Below are positions 54,306 to 60,034 of a stretch of DNA of 60,034 bases, one piece after another. The position numbers and the translations under genes were made by a program. This stretch comes from Bacilli bacterium. GTDB taxonomy: Bacteria; Bacillota_I; Bacilli_A; Izemoplasmatales; Hujiaoplasmataceae. The notes beneath the pieces are model-generated. The model worked only from the letters and a program-made list of their open reading frames with translations. It had not been told where the DNA came from and searched no databases. Each line of letters begins with the position of its first letter. Positions within the stretch are counted from its first letter, which is position 1. The stretch lies in assembly GCA_016935815.1 (NCBI GenBank), contig JAFGQH010000057.1, positions 1 through 60,034 of the forward strand, given 5' to 3'.

Positions 54306-55448
54306 TTAAGCTCGTTTGATGATCGCCACCATCGGAATCAACAGGAATGCGATCCAACTATAAACCCAAGCTCCGGGAACAAAGAACCCCAGAAGGAAGA
54401 ATATCATTGTGGAAATGAACGGCATCAAGGCAATCAATCTGCCCTGCTTCGGAGCGTGCTCCAAAATCGAATACATCGGAACAAACAAGAAGACTAACCA
54501 CAACCATGCCCAAGTGGTGTGGAAGATGACTCCCGCACCAACGTATACAATGATCGTAGTTAGGAATACCAGCCACTCATTCTTGTTTCGTGCGTTGATA
54601 ACCAAGAACGAATCTTCACTGAAAATCAATGAAATGCCTATTGGAATCAAGAAAGCGAATAATCCATACCCCCATTCGTGCATGACATACCCAGTATACA
54701 GGTATACGCCTATGGCAATTAAAAATCCGAGTTCGAAAACGATCAGTTTCCAAAGTTTTCTCTCATGCAGCACACCAATCATCGGTATGATCATGAAAAC
54801 TAGCCAAGTCGGATTCCAAGTCCCGGTGAAATACCAGACCAAAATGAATGCGATCACAACGACAAACGGACTGATTGCGGTCAAAAACGAGATGAAGCGC
54901 ATCGTTTTAACACTGGAGAAAATCGCCAAGATTGGGACCAATAAGAAGATTAACCAAGCAGGATGCCATAATCCCCAACCAAAGCCGAGGACCATAAAGA
55001 TGATCAAAGCCACAAACGGACTCAGTGCGATGAATCCATCCATTGAATTCTTGTCAAATGCATTGACAACGATTGCGGTCATCGGAATCGACAAAAAGAC
55101 AAGCCAACCAGGATGCCAAACGCCCCAACCAAAGCCGAGAATCATAAAGACGATCACGGAGATGAACGGCATCAATGCGGTAATGCGATTATCACGATTC
55201 GTCGCTGAAGATTTCCCACCGCGATGGATATAGATATATTCTTCTCCTTCGACAAATTCTTCGGATAGGCTTTTCACTACCTCTTCCGGTGTTCCCACCA
55301 TTTTGAGAATTTTCTCTTCGGACATGTTCTTGGACATAGCATCTTCAATCATTTCTCCATAGTCAGCCAAGATATCCGCTACCTCATCCTCAGTGATATT
55401 ATATTGTTGTAACAATTCTTTTAATTCTTCGAGATAACGCTCTTTCAT
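54306..55448 (-). CDS. HAAS-domain membrane protein with six internal repeats
   Basis: 380 residues. The N-terminal 65 residues (ERYLEELKELLQQYNITEDEVADILADY ... EEVVKSL) form the HAAS signalling domain found in PadR-partner proteins. The rest consists of about six units of about 40-50 residues, each two helices long: GWGVWHPGWLVFLSIPM, GWGLWHPAWLIFLLVPI, TGTWNPTWLVFMIIPM, then three more diverged ones ending AWVYSWIAFLLIPM. Trp-rich loops lie at the same face. The start overlaps the padR stop by four bases. Such operons often control envelope stress. I do not recognise the repeat by name. Confidence 0.88.
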   Translation of the reverse strand: MKERYLEELKELLQQYNITEDEVADILADYGEMIEDAMSKNMSEEKILKMVGTPEEVVKSLSEEFVEGEEYIYIHRGGKSSATNRDNRITALMPFISVIVFMILGFGWGVWHPGWLVFLSIPMTAIVVNAFDKNSMDGFIALSPFVALIIFMVLGFGWGLWHPAWLIFLLVPILAIFSSVKTMRFISFLTAISPFVVVIAFILVWYFTGTWNPTWLVFMIIPMIGVLHERKLWKLIVFELGFLIAIGVYLYTGYVMHEWGYGLFAFLIPIGISLIFSEDSFLVINARNKNEWLVFLTTIIVYVGAGVIFHTTWAWLWLVFLFVPMYSILEHAPKQGRLIALMPFISTMIFFLLGFFVPGAWVYSWIAFLLIPMVAIIKRA

Positions 55449-55765
55449 TTTGTTTCATCCCCTTCCAAAATCCGAAATACACCTTTGATAAACAATTTCC
55501 ATTCCGACAGGTATTCTGTCAGTTTTTCTAGTCCCGTGTCTGTAATCTTATAGAACTTCTTCGGTGCCCCGATCACCGAAGGAACCTTGTAGGTTTCAAA
55601 ATAGTCCTGTTGCGTCAGACGTCTGAGCAAAGGATAGATGGTATTTTCATTGACCGGAATCTCACGACTCAAACGATCAATGACATCGAAACCACAAAGG
55701 TCTTCATGTTCCATGATTTTCAAAACACAGATCTCAATAATTCCCTTTTTGAACTGTGTGTTCAT
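55445..55765 (-). CDS. PadR-family transcriptional regulator
   Basis: 106 residues, the short PadR type: ICVLKIMEHEDLCGFDVIDRLSR, then NENTIYPLLRRLTQQDYFETY, then the wing GAPKKFYKITDTGLEKLTEYL. Together with the HAAS protein it forms a two-gene switch; HAAS proteins often act as transmembrane co-regulators. Perfect palindromes in its promoter indicate autorepression. GGAGGGG precedes the ATG. Confidence 0.93.
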   Translation of the reverse strand: MNTQFKKGIIEICVLKIMEHEDLCGFDVIDRLSREIPVNENTIYPLLRRLTQQDYFETYKVPSVIGAPKKFYKITDTGLEKLTEYLSEWKLFIKGVFRILEGDETK

Positions 55766-55781
55766 GGGTACCCCTCCTTTA

Positions 55782-55829
55782 TTGTGTTATACACGATAAT
55801 AGTGTATCATGTTTTTGTGTAAAACACAA
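55782..55829. promoter_or_regulatory. PadR operator cluster
   Basis: TTGTGT-TAT-ACACGA (55782-55796), ATACAC-N7-GTGTAT (55789-55807) and the perfect TTGTGT-AAA-ACACAA (55815-55829). They cover both promoter hexamers. The arms share the GTGT/ACAC core. Confidence 0.75.
55796..55823 (-). promoter_or_regulatory. promoter of the padR-HAAS operon
   Basis: Minus strand TTTACA, 16 bases, TATTAT, embedded in the palindromes. Confidence 0.7.
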
Positions 55830-55847
55830 TAAGTTTGTAAATTTTTT

Positions 55848-56747
55848 TTAGTGATGATGATGAAGATGCTCTTCAACCTCTGGTTCAGGGCATTCTTCTT
55901 CGCCACAAGGGCTATTATTGAATTCTATTTGTATGGTAGAATGCAAGATCCCAAAATGATGTAAAGAATCATAAATTTCTTGCTGGATATCGGTGATTGT
56001 TTCACTATCAAGATTTTCTTCCAATAGTGCATGTAAAGTAATCAAAGGAAAACTACCCTCTAAAGACCAAAGGTGGATATGATGGATTTCCCTAACATGC
56101 TCTATGCGTTCCAATTCACTTTTGATTTTATCCAAGTCAAAGCCTTTTGGAGCTTTTTCAAGCAAAACGAAGAATACACTTCGGATATTCTTGAAGACCT
56201 GGTAACAAATGAACAGTGTAAACGCAATGGATAAGATGGCATCCAATGCAATGATATCAGTAAAGACCATGATGATAGCGGTGATAAACAGAGCAACCCA
56301 TCCCAAAATATCTTCTAACAGATGCAAAGAAATCACTTTTTCGTTCAAAGTCTTGCCTTTTGAAACATTCCAAGCAGCTAACCCATTGACAAGAATACCA
56401 ACAATCGAGAAATAGATGACGAGCTGTGCATTGATGGCTTCGGGATTCATTAATCGTTTCACGGCTTCAATAATGATGAATACCGAACCAACAAGCAATA
56501 TAAGACTAGAAATCAAAGCTCCCAGCAAGGAGTATCTTCGATAACCGTAAGTATAAAAATCATCCGGCTTTTTCTTTGATTTCTTCTCCAAAACCATCGC
56601 AATTCCCATTGACAAAGAATCGCCAAGATCGTGAACAGAATCACTTAACAAGGCGATGGAATTTGTGATCAGTCCACCGATAAACTCAAATATCGTGAAC
56701 AATAGATTCAAAATAAAAGATAATAGAATTCTTTTTTCGGATTTCAT
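55848..56747 (-). CDS. cation diffusion facilitator (zinc/metal exporter)
   Basis: 299 residues, six membrane helices and a C-terminal cytosolic ferredoxin-like domain. The metal site is SIALLSDSVHDLGDS in helix 2 and SLHLLEDILGWVALF in helix 5 (His/Asp pairs), which indicates zinc. The cytoplasmic domain has IHHIHLWSLEG. The C-terminus carries CGEEECPEPEVEEHLHHHH, a Cys/His-rich tail that could capture metal. The ribosome site CGGAG is modest, and the gene follows wzy by 35 bases containing two competing hairpins. Confidence 0.94.
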   Translation of the reverse strand: MKSEKRILLSFILNLLFTIFEFIGGLITNSIALLSDSVHDLGDSLSMGIAMVLEKKSKKKPDDFYTYGYRRYSLLGALISSLILLVGSVFIIIEAVKRLMNPEAINAQLVIYFSIVGILVNGLAAWNVSKGKTLNEKVISLHLLEDILGWVALFITAIIMVFTDIIALDAILSIAFTLFICYQVFKNIRSVFFVLLEKAPKGFDLDKIKSELERIEHVREIHHIHLWSLEGSFPLITLHALLEENLDSETITDIQQEIYDSLHHFGILHSTIQIEFNNSPCGEEECPEPEVEEHLHHHH

Positions 56748-56759
56748 ATATACTCCGTT

Positions 56760-56791
56760 ATTCCGTTATGCGGAATACGCTTTTATTCCGC
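56760..56791 (-). other. two mutually exclusive hairpins between wzy and cdf
   Basis: ATTCCG-N5-CGGAAT (56760-56776) and GCGGAAT-N8-ATTCCGC (56770-56791) share the same arm. The second includes the wzy stop codon. Alternative folding could gate cdf translation or transcript continuity. Confidence 0.5.
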
Positions 56792-58132
56792 TATGCGAAG
56801 TTCCTTTCGCAAGCGGTCGATGCTATTCGCATTTTCGACAAAAGCGATGATAACAAACATTATGATCATATATTGTGGCATAAAGTAGATATTATCTACC
56901 ATACCTTGCATATTGGCTCCGGCGAGTGCAATCAACAGGATGGCTTTTTCACCGGTCAGTTTATAAAAGAAAATACGTAAAATTGAAAGAAATTGCACCA
57001 ACAAAGCGACTCCACCGAGAATACCAAAACAAGCCAAGGTGTGTAAAATCGTATTGTGAAACATCCGCAACTCATTGACTCCTACTGCCGTTTGCCTTGC
57101 CAAGATTCCGCCACCGAACCACAAGTTCTCTTTGAACGTCGCCCATGCTTCTTCCCACAATACAATGCGGCCGTTGTCATCCAGACCATAGAGTTCCAAA
57201 CGATCCCAAATCATGATGAAGTAATCCCGGAAGTAATATGCCACAGCCGATACGATAGTGACTCCGATGAAAAGATTCAAAAGTAGATTCCATTTGTGTG
57301 GATAGTGAACAAACATGTAGACAAACAAGAACAGAGTGGTTATAGCAAACGCGATGATTCCCGCTCTTGAGAGCGTAAACAACAACATCGCGATTTCAAA
57401 CAACGCCAGTACAATCCAGACGATGTGCAGTTTGAATTTCTTGATGAAATAGAATGTCACGGAGACGAACATGATCAGATAGGTGGCGATGAAGTTGGAA
57501 ATCCCCCAGCCCAAATCAAGATCTTTGACTCGCAAGGATTCCAAAATATCATCTTGTCGCAAATAAAAAACTGCGACTTCGAAGGAAATCATGACTCCCA
57601 TTACAACAAAGATACGAATCAGATACAATAAGTGATCCCCTTTGATGGTGTTGGCGAAAAATCCATACACTACCAACATCAGCAGCACTGCCAATACAAT
57701 AATCAGAGTCGTCATATCATAGGTTTCGGTATTGAGAATGGTCGAAACCAATATCGCGATTGACAAGAGTGCGATTCCTAGGAAGAACTGACCTTTGAAC
57801 GGATTGATCTTATACAGGATCACGTGACCGATGATTCCCAAGATGATTGCCGAAGGCATAATATATATCGACAACGGAATCACATCCAAATTCCATTCCG
57901 TTTGCGAGATCAGAAACAGCATATTCAACATGAATGGAATGACATAGATAGTATTTCGCACTGCCAATAAGAGTATGAAGATCAAACCGGCGAATCCGAT
58001 CAACCCCCATTCTTGAATTTGAGTCGTTTGGGAAGCGATGTATTCCGCCGAACCAAAATACCAGATTGCAAAAGCAATCAGGCTGACAAAAATCAGATAT
58101 GGCAATGAAGTAAAGAGATTCTTCTCGGTCAA
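56783..58132 (-). CDS. O-antigen ligase/polymerase-like membrane protein
   Basis: 449 residues with about eleven hydrophobic segments. The large periplasmic-type loop near 305-365 contains GRIVLWEEAWATFKENLWFGGG and MFHNTILHTLACFGILGGV, the signature of the Wzy_C/O-antigen ligase family. Such proteins polymerise or attach glycan repeat units on lipid carriers. In a low-GC organism this could build a surface polysaccharide or modify a glycolipid. It follows an APH-type kinase gene by 15 bases. Confidence 0.85.
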   Translation of the reverse strand: MTEKNLFTSLPYLIFVSLIAFAIWYFGSAEYIASQTTQIQEWGLIGFAGLIFILLLAVRNTIYVIPFMLNMLFLISQTEWNLDVIPLSIYIMPSAIILGIIGHVILYKINPFKGQFFLGIALLSIAILVSTILNTETYDMTTLIIVLAVLLMLVVYGFFANTIKGDHLLYLIRIFVVMGVMISFEVAVFYLRQDDILESLRVKDLDLGWGISNFIATYLIMFVSVTFYFIKKFKLHIVWIVLALFEIAMLLFTLSRAGIIAFAITTLFLFVYMFVHYPHKWNLLLNLFIGVTIVSAVAYYFRDYFIMIWDRLELYGLDDNGRIVLWEEAWATFKENLWFGGGILARQTAVGVNELRMFHNTILHTLACFGILGGVALLVQFLSILRIFFYKLTGEKAILLIALAGANMQGMVDNIYFMPQYMIIMFVIIAFVENANSIDRLRKELRIAE

Positions 58133-58147
58133 TGGGGTCTCCTATCT

Positions 58148-59095
58148 TTATTTGTAACTGATGAAATATTCTTTGATTCTTGGAAAACTGAGTTTGATGT
58201 ATTCCGTTGGATTCTTTTGAATCGTCAAGACATAATTGAATAACCGAATCCGTTTGGCGATCATGACGAGTTCAAACAACCTGTCGTCGATGATCGGAAT
58301 GGAATTCACGGAACGATATCCCGACATGAAATTGGTTTTCGCTTTGAAGAAATCAATATCATCTCGAGTTCGGTAGTAATACATGAAATTGGCGATATCC
58401 ATGACCGGATATCCCATCAAGGCTTCTTCAAAGTCATAGATGATATAGCCAAATTCATTTTGTTTGATGTTCCAAGGTGTGAGGTCCGCATGGATCAGTC
58501 TTGGATCTCTAGTGTCATATAGGTTGTTCAGGACGATATCGATATGAGGAATCAATTCATCCAGAATTTGAATCATTTCAGGAGTAAGGAACTTTGCATA
58601 TTTGGAATCGTGATACACTACTTTTTCTTCCTCCAGATAAAACACTTTGTCCCAACGGGTAGGGTTCACGAATTCCGGGAATTGCGTCCCTTTGGTTGCG
58701 AGATGCATTTTCGCTACGACTCTACCGATTTCTTGAAAATAGGTTTCGGTTTCTTCTCCGGCAAAGGATTCTCCCGGTAAATAGTCATATAAAGCAACTC
58801 GTTTGTATCCCCTTTTGTTGTTGAAAGGGACTTTCGTTACGGTTTCTCCTTGTTTGTTGGGAATAACACGCGGAGTTTGAATCTCTGTTTTGGATAAGAT
58901 CAACCCCAGAAAATAGTGTTCTGTCAAACTGTCGTTGATATCACTTGCCTCGTCCGAGTAAATCTTGAGTGCATAACTCGAATCATCGGTTTTGATAAGA
59001 TAGAAGAGATTGGTCTCTTCTGCCAAACGATGAATCGATTTCATCTGGATATCATATTGTTTGAGAGCTTCTGTAGCTACCGTGTGAAATTTCAT
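58148..59095 (-). CDS. aminoglycoside phosphotransferase-fold kinase
   Basis: 315 residues of the APH/choline/homoserine kinase superfamily. The catalytic loop is LIHADLTPWNIKQNEFG near 200 and the metal-binding IYDFEEALMGYPVMDIANF near 217. The substrate pocket cannot be read. Neighbourhood with an O-antigen ligase-like gene suggests phosphorylation of a sugar, choline, ethanolamine or amino alcohol used in envelope glycans, which is inference. Antibiotic resistance is not implied by the fold. Confidence 0.87.
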   Translation of the reverse strand: MKFHTVATEALKQYDIQMKSIHRLAEETNLFYLIKTDDSSYALKIYSDEASDINDSLTEHYFLGLILSKTEIQTPRVIPNKQGETVTKVPFNNKRGYKRVALYDYLPGESFAGEETETYFQEIGRVVAKMHLATKGTQFPEFVNPTRWDKVFYLEEEKVVYHDSKYAKFLTPEMIQILDELIPHIDIVLNNLYDTRDPRLIHADLTPWNIKQNEFGYIIYDFEEALMGYPVMDIANFMYYYRTRDDIDFFKAKTNFMSGYRSVNSIPIIDDRLFELVMIAKRIRLFNYVLTIQKNPTEYIKLSFPRIKEYFISYK

Positions 59096-59127
59096 GAATA
59101 TACCTGATTCCTAAAAATAAATGTCGT

Positions 59128-59147
59128 CTTATTATTAAAATAATAAG
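59128..59147. promoter_or_regulatory. perfect 20-base palindrome before the APH kinase gene
   Basis: CTTATTATTA-AAATAATAAG (CTTATTATT/AATAATAAG arms). It lies about 33 bases before the start, near where the -10 region should be (ATGACA with a weak TAATAA). It could be an operator. Confidence 0.5.
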
Positions 59148-59166
59148 CCAGTGTCATATTGTACGC

Positions 59167-59862
59167 TCATTCAAGGGTTTTGTCAACTGGCAAGATGATG
59201 TCAGGGTCATCATTGAGAGGCTTGTTGACACGACTTGAGACTTCGTGTAGTTGCATGTCGTTCGGGTCATATTGGCCGAGAAGTTCGTTTAGGACTTCCA
59301 AATCTTTTTGATTTGGATCAAGCCAAAGTTTTGCTTGATCCTCCGTCAGAATGACTGGCATCCGGTCATGGATATCCGACATCAAAGAATTTGCGGTTGT
59401 GGTGATGATCGAACAAGTGTAAAGTTTGGAACCATCCGCTCGTTTCATCACGGACCAAAGTCCTGCAAAGCCGAATATCTTGTTATTCTTAAGATAAAAA
59501 TAATATGGCGTTTTGGTGGATGTCGTACGATACCACTCAAAAAACCCGTCTGCGAGAATCACGCAGCGACGTTCCAGGAAGGATTTCTTGAATGCGGGTT
59601 TCTGACTCAATCCTTCTTTTCTGGCATTGATCATCTTGTAGCCGACTTTTTCATCTTTCGCCCATTCTGGAACAAATCCCCATTTCAACAAACCAACCCG
59701 AAATCGGGTTCCATCGCCAATCAAAGAAACCGCATCTTGACCCGGTGCGATATTGTATCTTGGCAAGCGAATCTGTTCGTCCAAAACCTCGATGCCATAA
59801 TGCTCACCGAGATATTCTTTGAGTTCTTCTCTTGTAACGGAAATCCCGTAACGACCACACAT
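59167..59862 (-). CDS. SOS response-associated peptidase YedK/HMCES
   Basis: 231 residues. MCGRYGISV places the catalytic Cys at position 2. Other family motifs are RYNIAPGQ near 37, LLKWGFVPEW, MINARKEG near 80, RRCVILADGFFEWY and HDRMPVIL near 165. HMCES/YedK proteins form a thiazolidine cross-link with abasic sites in single-stranded DNA and protect them. The track start three codons earlier is a GTG; ATG at 59862 is required for Cys2. No LexA-type box was found upstream. Confidence 0.95.
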   Translation of the reverse strand: MCGRYGISVTREELKEYLGEHYGIEVLDEQIRLPRYNIAPGQDAVSLIGDGTRFRVGLLKWGFVPEWAKDEKVGYKMINARKEGLSQKPAFKKSFLERRCVILADGFFEWYRTTSTKTPYYFYLKNNKIFGFAGLWSVMKRADGSKLYTCSIITTTANSLMSDIHDRMPVILTEDQAKLWLDPNQKDLEVLNELLGQYDPNDMQLHEVSSRVNKPLNDDPDIILPVDKTLE

Positions 59863-59880
59863 CGCGTTCACCTCTCTTTG

Positions 59881-59909
59881 ATTATATCAAAACAAAGAGT
59901 CTTCTACAA
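59881..59909 (-). promoter_or_regulatory. yedK promoter
   Basis: Minus strand TTGTAG, 17 bases, TATAAT, with TGA before the -10. Confidence 0.75.
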
Positions 59910-59948
59910 TCGAATCACTTTCAAACGTAAAAAAAAAGACGGTCAATT

Positions 59949-60034
59949 TTATAGTGAACCCCATATAGTGGACACTAAATAAAAAGACAAAAGAGTAAAG
60001 ATGTTAGTACTAGATACTAGCATCTTTTTTGGTA
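59949..60034. mobile_element. possible left end of an IS3/IS150-like insertion sequence
   Basis: TATAGTGAACCCCATATAGTGGACACTAAAT resembles the terminal inverted repeats of IS3/IS150-type elements, which often read TGAACCCC...TGGACACT. No transposase is within the window, so the element would continue to the right. Recognition is from memory of the pattern only. Confidence 0.4.
59997..60030 (+). terminator. hairpin with T-run at the window end
   Basis: AAAGATGTTAGTA-CTAGA-TACTAGCATCTTT followed by TTT. A 13-pair stem with one G-T pair. It may stop transcription entering the putative mobile element. Confidence 0.6.

Noticed and set aside
58148-59095. Aminoglycoside resistance gene
   Set aside because: Only the kinase fold is shared; the neighbours point to envelope metabolism and the fold covers many substrates.
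59863-59930. LexA/SOS box before yedK
   Set aside because: No sequence close to the Gram-positive SOS box was found; only a plain promoter.

Overview
The window is a dense, mostly minus-strand bacterial chromosome segment of moderately low GC. It is typical of Bacillota or the walled-ancestor side of Mycoplasmatota (Izemoplasma, Haloplasma, Acholeplasma or Erysipelotrichia-like). The evidence is the conserved gene order phoH-ybeY-cdd-era-recO-glyS-dnaG-rpoD-trmK-nif3, an hrcA-grpE-dnaK-dnaJ operon under CIRCE, single-chain (alpha2) glycyl-tRNA synthetase, strong AGGAGG ribosome sites, consensus TTGACA/TATAAT promoters, and TGA used as a genuine stop (trmK, rpoD, ROK kinase). The last point means the standard code, not the Mycoplasma code. 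The exact lineage cannot be fixed from reading alone. No rRNA, tRNA or CRISPR array was seen.

Layout: 0.2-9.9 kb is the replication, transcription and translation core: nif3, trmK, rpoD, dnaG, glyS, recO, era, cdd, ybeY, phoH, rpsU. 10-12.7 kb holds a small membrane protein plus mtaB and rsmE. 12.8-18.5 kb is a PadR-jetA-jetB-jetC operon, an SMC-like complex of the Wadjet/MksBEF type that ends in a terminator where the jetD nuclease gene would normally follow. 18.6-25.4 kb has a membrane protein, a radical SAM protein and the heat-shock operon. 25.4-27.3 kb has a metallo-hydrolase, a ROK sugar kinase and rpmG. 27.4-34.8 kb is a glutamate-centred block: gdhA-DUF1015-serC-serA, ilvE and glutamate 2,3-aminomutase. 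34.9-39 kb has an MMPL transporter, a stand-alone N-terminal half of PTS enzyme I, and ispG. 39.1-45.9 kb is cvpA, the complete glycine cleavage set gcvPB-PA-H-T, a lipoate ligase and a Fic protein with an altered catalytic motif. 46-60 kb is more accessory: a membrane protein and TetR pair, acyl-CoA ligase plus DUF1624 acyltransferase, ECF sigma plus a membrane-bound candidate anti-sigma, a PAS-GGDEF protein, a HAAS/PadR pair with six internal membrane repeats, a CDF transporter, an O-antigen-ligase-like protein with an APH-type kinase, and a YedK/HMCES protein. A probable insertion sequence end lies at the right border.

How the genes fit together: glutamate dehydrogenase supplies glutamate for SerC and IlvE and for the aminomutase that makes beta-glutamate, a compatible solute. 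SerA and SerC lead to serine. The glycine cleavage system, with lipoate attached by LplA, feeds one-carbon units. cre-like sites lie inside the gdhA and ilvE promoters, suggesting carbon catabolite control. Two PadR genes each sit under a promoter containing perfect or near-perfect palindromes. The most promising candidate for an undescribed system is the PadR-controlled JetABC complex without JetD. Next are the enzyme I fragment lacking its PEP-binding half, the ECF/anti-sigma pair, the Fic protein with Tyr in place of His, and the six-repeat HAAS protein.
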